Part shown: positions 1 through 7,832 of the stretch, one piece after another
Position numbering within the stretch: position 1 is the stretch's first letter
How the letters are laid out: every line of letters begins with the position of its first letter
From: Bacteroides sp.
GTDB taxonomy: Bacteria; Bacteroidota; Bacteroidia; Bacteroidales; Bacteroidaceae
Assembly: GCA_019412865.1 (NCBI GenBank)
Contig: DXOJ01000360.1
Span: 1 to 13,785, forward strand
DNA length: 13,785 bases
Direction of reading: 5' to 3'
Notes under the pieces: model-generated
What the model was told of the DNA's origin: nothing
What the model saw: only the letters and a program-made list of their open reading frames with translations
Database searches by the model: none
Program-made: the position numbers and the translations under genes

Positions 1-27
1 TCATTTATCTAATTTTCTAAAACAAGG

Positions 28-49
28 AATCAGAGTTCAACTACTGATT
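28..49. repeat. Near-perfect 22-bp palindrome upstream of SusC1
   Basis: AATCAGAGTT (28-37) and AACTACTGATT (39-49) are inverted copies around a single C, with one unpaired A at 43. The element ends 26 bases before the SusC1 start. No T-run follows on the + strand, so it is a poor intrinsic terminator for a gene entering from the left. It could be an operator for a PUL regulator or a leader hairpin. The symmetry is seen directly; the function is inferred. The rest of the 75-base leader is AT-rich, and I see no convincing match to the Bacteroides -7 box (TAnnTTTG). Confidence 0.45.
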
Positions 50-75
50 CGCATTTATTATTAACCTGTAAATTT

Positions 76-2904
76 ATGCGTATGAGTTTAACTATTAAAC
101 TAAGAGTCTTCTTGGCTGTAGCCATTGTCGGCCTGGTCATTCCGTTGGCGGCGCAAGAGGCAAATGAAGCAGCGGCAGAGAAGGACAGTAGTCCCCAGGA
201 AGTGTCCACGCTGTGGCGAAATTACTGCAAAGGACGCTTTAATGGATCCGTACAAACGATATCGGGCAGTGAAATTGCCGATGTTCCCTCTTCCATACTA
301 TCCAATCTACTGGGTGGTCGGATCGCTGGCGTAACCACCCGGCAAAGCCTGGGAGAACCGGGATTCGACGGAGCTGACGTGAAGATACACCGCGTAGCAC
401 CCACTGTATATATCGACGGAAGAGTAGGACACTACCGAGACATTTCCGTAGACGATATTGAAACCATCACCATTATTCGCGATGCGGCTGCTGCCGCCCT
501 GTATGGGGTGCGAGGAGCTGGTGGAGCCATCCTTATCAAAACAAAGAAAGGAACTCTCTCGGCACCAATCATTACGGTGAAATCGCAGATGCAATACAAC
601 GAGATGGTGGGAATGCCCACCCGTGTGGATGCAGCCACTCACGCCTTATTTTTCAACCAGGCCCGCAAAAACAGCGGAATCTCTACTGAGGATTATTACA
701 AGCCTGAGGACATTGCCATGTACCGCGACGGCTCCAATCCCTTGTCGCACCCCAATGTGGCATGGGACAAGGAATTGCTGAAGAAAGGATTCATCTCGCA
801 CAAACACCATCTTAGCGTGGCCGGTGGATCGGAGAAACTGAATTACTACGTATCCGTGGGTATGAGTTACAACAGCGGATTGTTTAAAACCGACGACGAC
901 TTTACCTACAGCACTAACACTGAGTTCAGCAACTACAAAGTTCTGTCCAATATTGAATTTAAACCGTGGGAGAAAACCAAAATGAACTTCCGCATTGGTG
1001 GAGAGGTTCAGGATAACAATTACCCCTCACGTCCGGATAACATTGGCGAGGTATATTCGAACATTTTCACTGTACCCGCCAATGCTTTTCCGATGTTTTA
1101 CAACGCTGTCGACGGTTATGTGGATCAAACCGGAAACGCCATTACCGGCATACACGGAAAGATGGGTGGTGGAAACGGCATCAATATCAACCCGTGGACG
1201 CAACTCAACCGAAATGGATACACTACTACCAGTACCGTAAAAGGTGTGGCGCAAATCTCTGTGGAGCAGGATTTGGGATTCATCACCCCCGGCCTGGGAT
1301 TCAAAGGAATGCTGTACTTCACTCTGTATGGAAAGGAGAACGTGGACCGTCGCGTACCCTTTGCCAATTACGAATACATGGGGCCCGGAAGCCTGTATAT
1401 GCGTGATAACGAAGGCTACATGCCCAACACCGTGCAGCCCACCGCCATGAACCGCATGACTTCTTACGAGCTCGGTCTGGATTACCTGCGCAGCTTCAAC
1501 AAGCATACCGTGTATGCCGATTTCCTTTGGAGCCGCTACGAAGACGGCGATGCCTACAGCATGCCTATTCGCTTTGAAAGTCTCGGTCTGGGTGTCGGAT
1601 ACGATTATGATGGTCGCTACTCATTCGATTTATCGCTGGCTTATGGCGGATCGTACAAGTTTGCCAAAGGCGATAAGTACAACCTGTATCCTACTGTCGC
1701 CGCCGGATGGAACATCACCAACGAAAACTTCTTTGAGGGTATGAAGGATGTAGTTTCCTACCTCAAACTGAGAGGTAGCTTTGGCATGGGAGGGACTAAC
1801 GATGCCGACGCCTATGCTTATATGATTTCGTTGGCACAAGGAAACGACCGCTATTTTACCGGTAACGGAATGGGCGGCGTAGGTGGCGTATTCCTGCAGC
1901 AGCAAGCCAACAAGATGCTGAAAGACGGAAAGTCATACAAATACAACGCTGGGCTGGATGCCAGTTTCCTAAAGGACCGCATCGTCCTAAGCGTAGATTA
2001 TTATGTAGATGACCGCTGTGATCTGCCGATAACTTCCAACATGTCATACTCGCAGATATTTGGTTATATGGTAACCCCAAAAATGAATGTGGGACACGAG
2101 AAAACCAGCGGCATTGACGTTTCTCTGAACTATCGCGAAGACCGATTTCCCCTGAAGTACAACATCGGCGGAAATTTCTCTTTTAACAAGAATGAAATCA
2201 TTGAATGGGACGAACCCGTACAGAAATATTCTTGGTTGTATCGCAAAGGACACGCCAATGGCGACTACTACGGACTCGTTGCCGAAGGTCTATACCGCAC
2301 CCAGACCGAATTGGATGCCGCTACCGCCACTCCCGGATTTGCCACACCGCAGTTAGGCGACATTAAATACGCCGACCTGAACGGTGACAAAATTATTGAC
2401 GAGAATGATGTAACTTGGTTGGGCCACGGTCAAACCCCGAACATCTTTTACGGCATACAGGGCGGACTTTCCTACAAAGGGTTTGACTTTTCCGTATTGT
2501 TTCAGGGCGCGGCACAAACATCCGTCATGATTGATGGCCCCTGGAGAAATCCGATGGCCGGAAACAGTACCATCTTTAAGCACCAAACTGATGTGTGGAG
2601 TCCCGACAATACCGGTGCATCCCTACCACGACTCACAGTAGATGCCTCCGAAAATAACAACCGCGCATCCTCCTTTTGGCTGAAAGATGCCTCGTATCTG
2701 CGCCTCAAGAATGTAACCCTAAGTTATAACCTTCCCAAAAAGCTGGTAAACAAACTCCTGTTGGAGGAACTACGCGTATTTGTATCGGGCTACAACCTTA
2801 TCACTTGGGACAAACTCAACGTACTTGATCCCGAAGGGTCCGGTAATTCCCTTGGCATTGCTCCACAGCGGGTATATAATGTTGGATTGTCACTTAAATT
2901 CTAA
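76..2904 (+). CDS. SusC/RagA-family outer-membrane transporter lacking the N-terminal carboxypeptidase-like domain and TonB box (SusC1)
   Basis: A 942-residue beta-barrel importer that should move oligosaccharides across the outer membrane together with the SusD encoded directly downstream. A signal peptide (about 1-26, cleavage after LAA) is followed by only some 27 residues before the plug (about 54-158, with GSEIADVPSSILSNLLGGRIAGV and the closing DAAAAALYGVRGAGGAILIKTKKG). The barrel fills the rest. It holds the EF-hand-like loop typical of SusC proteins (D767, N769, D771, D775), then GFDFSVLFQG, and ends in the terminal aromatic LKF. Missing, compared with the family and with SusC2, are the carboxypeptidase-D-like domain (about 75 residues) and a TonB box such as EEVVVVGYG; the plug is also several residues short around 104-115. 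No STN signalling domain is present. The first ATG (76) is used, but the ATG at 82 is equally possible. The barrel is intact, so this is not a decayed gene. Family assignment is firm; TonB-independence is only a possibility. Confidence 0.95.
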   Translation: MRMSLTIKLRVFLAVAIVGLVIPLAAQEANEAAAEKDSSPQEVSTLWRNYCKGRFNGSVQTISGSEIADVPSSILSNLLGGRIAGVTTRQSLGEPGFDGADVKIHRVAPTVYIDGRVGHYRDISVDDIETITIIRDAAAAALYGVRGAGGAILIKTKKGTLSAPIITVKSQMQYNEMVGMPTRVDAATHALFFNQARKNSGISTEDYYKPEDIAMYRDGSNPLSHPNVAWDKELLKKGFISHKHHLSVAGGSEKLNYYVSVGMSYNSGLFKTDDDFTYSTNTEFSNYKVLSNIEFKPWEKTKMNFRIGGEVQDNNYPSRPDNIGEVYSNIFTVPANAFPMFYNAVDGYVDQTGNAITGIHGKMGGGNGININPWTQLNRNGYTTTSTVKGVAQISVEQDLGFITPGLGFKGMLYFTLYGKENVDRRVPFANYEYMGPGSLYMRDNEGYMPNTVQPTAMNRMTSYELGLDYLRSFNKHTVYADFLWSRYEDGDAYSMPIRFESLGLGVGYDYDGRYSFDLSLAYGGSYKFAKGDKYNLYPTVAAGWNITNENFFEGMKDVVSYLKLRGSFGMGGTNDADAYAYMISLAQGNDRYFTGNGMGGVGGVFLQQQANKMLKDGKSYKYNAGLDASFLKDRIVLSVDYYVDDRCDLPITSNMSYSQIFGYMVTPKMNVGHEKTSGIDVSLNYREDRFPLKYNIGGNFSFNKNEIIEWDEPVQKYSWLYRKGHANGDYYGLVAEGLYRTQTELDAATATPGFATPQLGDIKYADLNGDKIIDENDVTWLGHGQTPNIFYGIQGGLSYKGFDFSVLFQGAAQTSVMIDGPWRNPMAGNSTIFKHQTDVWSPDNTGASLPRLTVDASENNNRASSFWLKDASYLRLKNVTLSYNLPKKLVNKLLLEELRVFVSGYNLITWDKLNVLDPEGSGNSLGIAPQRVYNVGLSLKF

Positions 2905-2915
2905 AAACGAAGAAC

Positions 2916-4652
2916 ATGAAATACATCTATGATATAAAAGTAGTAAAGAAGGTAAAAATTATAAATTTTTTTTGCTTATTGCTTGCCACAGTGATGGTAA
3001 CCTCGTGTGACTACCTGGATGAAAAGCCGCTCAACTATCTGCAACCCGAAGAACGGTTTCAGGAAGAGGCGCAAATGGAACTGGCTGTGCATGAGTGTTA
3101 CAGCTATCTCAATAATGGCTACAACAACGTAGGCGGCTCCTTTTTGGATGCAGCCACCAATGATGCCGTTTACCGTATAGAAGTAAGTACCGTGAACAAG
3201 CTGGCACGTGCTCAGTACACCGCTGGTGACCCCGGGCTGGACATTTGGGATCGATGCTACAGTGGCATCTCTCAAAGTTTTTTGGTGGAAGAGAACCTGC
3301 ACTACATGAATATACCCAAAGGATCGAGCGTGTCCGACCCCGAAGCCTATTTCGAAAGCAAGCGCAAAGAATTTGGCAGCGAAGCCAAAATGGTACGCGC
3401 CTATCTATATTTCGAACTCCTGCGCATGTATGGCGGAGTACCCTTGGTGAAGAGCCGGTTGCCGTTAGGCACCAAACTTACCGATGTAACCCGGGCCACG
3501 TTTGCCGAGGTGGTAAACTACATTGTGCAATTGTGTAACGAGGCGGCCGAAGACCATCCCTCCATCATCAACACTACCCCCGGTCGCTGGGGAAAAGGAG
3601 CCGCCAAAGCCATAAAGGCCAAAACCCTGGCCTACGCTGCCAGCGACCTCTATCACGTGGGTGTAGAATCGGCCCTGAACGGCTATATGCAAGACAATCG
3701 CTTGACTGCCCGTCTGTCTGCTGCCGAGGCCCTTGACGATTTTATGAAGTATACCGAATTTGATCTGGCCAACACTTATGATATGTTTTTCATGGCACCC
3801 AACAACGCCCAGTTTAAAAAGGAATATATTGTGTACAAAGGCGAGCCTCAACGCAACGATATCGAAGGTTTTCTCTTTACACCTTCTACCGGCGGTAACG
3901 GTGGTGTGTATCCCACACAGGAGTTTGTAGATGCCTTCGACAATGCCGACGGTACCATTTACTTTCCTTCGGTTACAGCCGACGGTAGCCAGTACACCGG
4001 CCGTGACCCACGCCTGGATAAGATTGTCATCTATAACGGGGCCAAAGTAAGAGGCAGCACTACCATCAACACTTACACCGGTACAGACGAAACGCTGGAC
4101 GGTTTCTCCGTGGTGCATCAAAAGTCTACCCGTACCGGCTATTATCTGCGCAAGTTTGCCAATTACGGCACCGTAAACTTCGATAATGCCAACCCCGGGG
4201 TAACGTATCACATCAATCCCATCATCCGCTATGCAGATATCTTGCTGCTTTATGCCGAGGTGATGAACGAACTTTATGGACCCGATGATGCCGATAAATT
4301 TAACATCACCGCCCTCGAGGCTATCAACAAAGTGCGTGCCCGTGGCGGAATCACCACTCCGTTACCCGCAGATATCTCTCAGAATGAGCTCCGTTCCCGC
4401 ATCGTCAATGAGCGCCGCATAGAGTTGTGTTTCGAAGAGCAGCGTTACTTCGACCTTAAAAGATGGAAGATAGGCATCAACGAGTTGAACAGCCCCGTAC
4501 ACGGAACTAAGATTACCCGCGAAGGTGATGAATATATGTACCAAAAGGTAGTGGTGGATGATAGCCGTAAGTTTACCGAACCGATGTACTTTGCGCCCAT
4601 TCCTTACAATGAACAACTCAAACTAGGGATTGAGCAGAATAAAGGCTGGTAA
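2916..4652 (+). CDS. SusD/RagB-family surface glycan-binding lipoprotein (SusD1)
   Basis: A 578-residue SusD homologue, expected to be the lipid-anchored lid over the SusC1 barrel that captures glycan at the cell surface. The signal peptide has an unusually long charged start (about 14 residues) and then a hydrophobic stretch ending in VTSC, with C31 the likely lipidated residue. The helical SusD core includes EAKMVRAYLYFELLRMYGG (about 156-174). The conserved C-terminal SusD block NERRIELCFEEQRYFDLKRW lies at 498-517, and the protein ends with the usual MYFAPIP...N..GW tail. The start is 11 bases after the SusC1 stop, the same spacing as in the second pair, so the two genes are almost certainly cotranscribed. 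Length and motifs are ordinary for the family. Ligand identity cannot be read from the sequence. Confidence 0.95.
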   Translation: MKYIYDIKVVKKVKIINFFCLLLATVMVTSCDYLDEKPLNYLQPEERFQEEAQMELAVHECYSYLNNGYNNVGGSFLDAATNDAVYRIEVSTVNKLARAQYTAGDPGLDIWDRCYSGISQSFLVEENLHYMNIPKGSSVSDPEAYFESKRKEFGSEAKMVRAYLYFELLRMYGGVPLVKSRLPLGTKLTDVTRATFAEVVNYIVQLCNEAAEDHPSIINTTPGRWGKGAAKAIKAKTLAYAASDLYHVGVESALNGYMQDNRLTARLSAAEALDDFMKYTEFDLANTYDMFFMAPNNAQFKKEYIVYKGEPQRNDIEGFLFTPSTGGNGGVYPTQEFVDAFDNADGTIYFPSVTADGSQYTGRDPRLDKIVIYNGAKVRGSTTINTYTGTDETLDGFSVVHQKSTRTGYYLRKFANYGTVNFDNANPGVTYHINPIIRYADILLLYAEVMNELYGPDDADKFNITALEAINKVRARGGITTPLPADISQNELRSRIVNERRIELCFEEQRYFDLKRWKIGINELNSPVHGTKITREGDEYMYQKVVVDDSRKFTEPMYFAPIPYNEQLKLGIEQNKGW

Positions 4653-4773
4653 AGGCGAACATTATCCCAAAGATGAACGTCATCCTGAACGGAGATCTTA
4701 TGGCTGCCTTCATAGATTCCTCATTAGTTTTAGAATGGCAAATAAGCTTTTAAACATTGAATAACGAAATAAT
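4653..4773. other. Gap between the two SusC/SusD pairs
   Basis: The 121 bases contain no convincing gene. A small symmetric stretch, GATGAACGTCATC, lies at 4672-4684 inside a wider AAGAT...ATCTT pair (4670-4699), but no T-run follows, so I do not call a terminator. TAGTTTTA at 4725-4732 matches seven of eight positions of the Bacteroides -7 box pattern, without a clear upstream TTTG element. It could be an internal promoter for the second pair, at low confidence. The gap is ten times longer than the gaps inside each pair, which fits two transport modules joined in tandem. Confidence 0.3.
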
Positions 4774-7700
4774 ATGAAAAGACAATATATTTTGCTAATA
4801 CTTTTGCTTTCGTCATGTCTGATGTACGCGCAACAAAGAATTGTACAGGGTGTCGTGACCGACCAGACAGGCGAAACCATGATTGGAGTTACCGTTATGG
4901 AAAACGGGACATCCAACGGAACCATTACCGCCACCGATGGTAGCTTCCGACTGAAGCTCACCGGCGTGTCGAACTCTATTACCGTATCCTATGTAGGTTA
5001 TCAGCCTGTATCATTGAAAGTAACCCCGGGCCAAAACAATATCTCGGTGGTTTTGAAAGAGAACAGCGAAATGCTAGAAGAAGTAGTGGTAGTGGGCTAC
5101 GGCGTGCAACGAAAAGTATCCGTAACTGGTGCCATTTCCTCCGTTACTACGGATGAAATGGTGAGTATTCCCACCTCCAACATCACCAACTCCTTGTCCG
5201 GTAACATCAGTGGTCTGTCGTCTACACGCTCCAGCGGCCGCCCAGGACAGGACGGGGCCAGCATTAAGATTCGTGGGGTATCTACTTTTAATAGCACCGA
5301 CCCTTTGGTGTTGGTAGATGGTATTGAGCGTAGCTTTAGCGACATCGATCCCAATGATATCGACAATTTATCGGTGTTGAAAGATGCATCGGCCACTGCT
5401 GTTTACGGAGTGCGCGGAGCCAACGGGGTAATCTTGGTGACTACCAAGCGTGGAACAGCGCAGAAAACACGGTTCACCTTCAGCGCTGAAGCTGGAGTAA
5501 CGGAGTTTATCCGCCTGCCCAATCTGGTTAATAACTACGAGTACGCCCTGTTGCGCAACGAGTTTGCCATCAACAATGGCGGAGCGCCCATATTTACCGA
5601 TTATGATTTAGAACGATATCTACGCAAAGACAGCCAGAGCACACACTTCACCGGTTATGCCCCCGACTTGTTTAAACTCGGATTTCAGCAGAAATACTAT
5701 GCCAATCTAAGTGGAGGAACAGATCGTGCCCGTTATTTTGTATCCATCGGCCTTTTTGATCAGGGCGGAAACTACCAGACGGACCTCGATAAGATTTACG
5801 ATCTGCCCTACATTCGCGATCTCTTTAACGAGAACCCCGGTCTGCGCGAAAAAGTACCCACTCGTAATTACGATCCCGATTTTGGATTCCAGCGTATCAA
5901 CTTCCGCGGTAACATCGACATTAATCTGAGCAAATACAGCTCTCTGTCGTTCGATCTGGCGTATACTACCGGTATCCTCCGCGGTCCGGGACGCAGCGAG
6001 TATTACGAAAACTTCATCAAAAACGCTACGGACTTTTCCTGGATTAATCTCAACGGTACCTTCGGCGCCAACGGTCGCCGGCAGGACAATCCTATCGAAT
6101 CCATCAACTTTCAGGGGTATAAAAAAGAATTTAGTAATACCCTGCAAGCCACAGTCAACTACAAGCACGATTTGCGTATGATTCTCAAAGGTCTCTCGTT
6201 CCATGCTAAGTTTTCGTACGATAACGGTATTAAGTCTTACCGGGAGTATTCTGTGGGCCTGGGGCTGTACCGATACAACCGTTTCACCAATACTTATTCG
6301 TTGCAGAACAACAGCTACGCTGCACCCGCCTACAACACCTGGCAAGATGGTATGACCGGCAAAACCTACGCCGAAGCCGCGCTGAACTACAAGAATACCT
6401 TCGGCAAGCATGGCGTGGCCGGACTGGTGCTGGTTAACATAAATTCGCGCAAGCAGCCCAAAACGGAAACTAGTATGTATGGCAATATTTCGCAAATTTA
6501 TCAGGGAGTTGTTGGCCGTGTAAATTATCAGTACAACGACCGCTACCTACTGGAGGTGAACATGGGATATAACGGTTCCAACCGTTTCACCAAAGGTCAC
6601 CGCTACGCACTATTCCCCGCAGTCTCTGTGGGCTGGATTGTGAGTGAAGAAAAGTTCCTGGCTAACAACGACATTGTTTCTTTTCTTAAACTGCGTGCAT
6701 CTGTGGGCCAGGTAGGTAACGATGTGTTGGGCAATAACTTCGCTTACTATTATGATAGTGTTTGGGGCGATGGTGCCGGCTATAATTTCGGCCTCAATCC
6801 AACGAGTGTAAATGGTCTCAAAGAAATCCAGATCGGGAACGACAATATTACGTGGGAAAAATCCACCAAGTATAACGTGGGGATCGATAGTCGCTTCTTC
6901 AATAACAAGCTGAGCCTCGGTCTGGATTATTTTACCGAAAACCGTATCGACATTCTACGCAATGTTACCAACTTTTACCTCTTCTCCGGCATCCAGGGGC
7001 TCAGCCCGGTGAACATCGGTGAGGTAAAGAACTACGGATACGAAGTGGAACTCGGCTGGAACGATAAAGTGAAAGATTTTAACTATAACGTGAAACTTAT
7101 CGGCTCCTTCTCTCGCAACGAAGTTATTGAAAACGGCGAGGTACCTTATAAATATGCTTATCAAAGCCGCAAAGGCCAGTCTATTGGTCAGTATTACGGC
7201 TGGCAAGCCCTGGGACTTTTTCAATCATGGTCCGAAATTTCTGCCGCACCTCTGCATGTGGGGAATGTGCAACCTGGTGATGTTCGTTTTCTTGATGTTA
7301 ACGGCGACGGCGTGATTAATAACTACGATGAAGTTCCCATTGGTTACCCCAATACCCCCGAATTAAACTTCTCTGCTCGCCTGGGCTTCCAGTGGAAAGG
7401 GCTTGACTTTTCTGTATTGTTCCAAGGGGTTGATAACGTATCTATGTTCTATCCCGAGTTTATGGTGAGAGAGTATTTGTACGAAAACAGTCCCAAAGAT
7501 ATGCATCTGGGCCGCTGGACTCCAGAAACGGCATCCCGCGCTACATTCCGCCGTCTAGGTGTAGATGTGGCTACCACTCCGCTCGGCTCATCATACTACA
7601 TACAGGATGGATCGTACATCCGTCTCAAGAACATCGAACTAGGTTACACCCTGCCTTCTTCGTTCACTAAAAAGGTCGGTCTCAATGACGTACGCCTGTA

Positions 7701-7821
7701 TGTAAATGGCTTCAATGTTTATACTTGGAGCAAGGTGAAAGGTTGTGACCCCGAGGGTATCAAAGACGAAGCGTATCCGCAAACGCGCATCTTCAATATG
7801 GGACTTAAATTCAACTTTTAA
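4774..7821 (+). CDS. SusC/RagA-family TonB-dependent outer-membrane transporter, canonical form (SusC2)
   Basis: A 1015-residue TonB-dependent importer with full SusC architecture. The signal peptide is about 1-19 (cleavage YA|QQ). A carboxypeptidase-D-like beta-sandwich domain follows (about 22-97, with VQGVVTDQTGETMIGVTV and YVGYQPV). The TonB-box region LEEVVVVGYG is at 101-110. The plug (about 115-230) contains GASIKIRGVSTFNSTDPLVLVDG and closes with DASATAVYGVRGANGVILVTTKRG. A large barrel ends LKFNF. The EF-hand-like loop is present (D841, N843, D845, D852), followed by GLDFSVLFQG. It lacks an STN domain, so it should not itself signal to an anti-sigma factor. The signal peptide also contains LSSC (12-15), which resembles a lipobox, although signal peptidase I cleavage is usual for SusC. 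The barrel should pair with SusD2, whose gene starts 11 bases after this stop. Confidence 0.97.
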   Translation: MKRQYILLILLLSSCLMYAQQRIVQGVVTDQTGETMIGVTVMENGTSNGTITATDGSFRLKLTGVSNSITVSYVGYQPVSLKVTPGQNNISVVLKENSEMLEEVVVVGYGVQRKVSVTGAISSVTTDEMVSIPTSNITNSLSGNISGLSSTRSSGRPGQDGASIKIRGVSTFNSTDPLVLVDGIERSFSDIDPNDIDNLSVLKDASATAVYGVRGANGVILVTTKRGTAQKTRFTFSAEAGVTEFIRLPNLVNNYEYALLRNEFAINNGGAPIFTDYDLERYLRKDSQSTHFTGYAPDLFKLGFQQKYYANLSGGTDRARYFVSIGLFDQGGNYQTDLDKIYDLPYIRDLFNENPGLREKVPTRNYDPDFGFQRINFRGNIDINLSKYSSLSFDLAYTTGILRGPGRSEYYENFIKNATDFSWINLNGTFGANGRRQDNPIESINFQGYKKEFSNTLQATVNYKHDLRMILKGLSFHAKFSYDNGIKSYREYSVGLGLYRYNRFTNTYSLQNNSYAAPAYNTWQDGMTGKTYAEAALNYKNTFGKHGVAGLVLVNINSRKQPKTETSMYGNISQIYQGVVGRVNYQYNDRYLLEVNMGYNGSNRFTKGHRYALFPAVSVGWIVSEEKFLANNDIVSFLKLRASVGQVGNDVLGNNFAYYYDSVWGDGAGYNFGLNPTSVNGLKEIQIGNDNITWEKSTKYNVGIDSRFFNNKLSLGLDYFTENRIDILRNVTNFYLFSGIQGLSPVNIGEVKNYGYEVELGWNDKVKDFNYNVKLIGSFSRNEVIENGEVPYKYAYQSRKGQSIGQYYGWQALGLFQSWSEISAAPLHVGNVQPGDVRFLDVNGDGVINNYDEVPIGYPNTPELNFSARLGFQWKGLDFSVLFQGVDNVSMFYPEFMVREYLYENSPKDMHLGRWTPETASRATFRRLGVDVATTPLGSSYYIQDGSYIRLKNIELGYTLPSSFTKKVGLNDVRLYVNGFNVYTWSKVKGCDPEGIKDEAYPQTRIFNMGLKFNF

Positions 7822-7832
7822 ATGTATACGCT

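Noticed and set aside
2477..2508. 32-base stretch nearly identical to 7397-7428 in SusC2
   Set aside because: It encodes the conserved KGxDFSVLFQG motif of SusC proteins; similarity is explained by protein conservation rather than by a repeat or gene conversion.
3465..4211. Long open frame on the - strand opposite SusD1 (248 codons)
   Set aside because: It lies wholly within a gene with clear SusD motifs, has no recognisable domain or signal peptide, and follows from the codon bias of the + strand gene.
4673..4753. 26-codon open frame in the gap between the SusCD pairs (MNVILNGDLMAAFIDSS...)
   Set aside because: Openness of this length is expected by chance, it has no signal or motif, and its stop is not positioned to couple with SusC2.
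5707..6495. Long open frame on the - strand opposite SusC2 (262 codons)
   Set aside because: Entirely antisense to the conserved barrel region, with no recognisable protein features; a by-product of + strand codon use.
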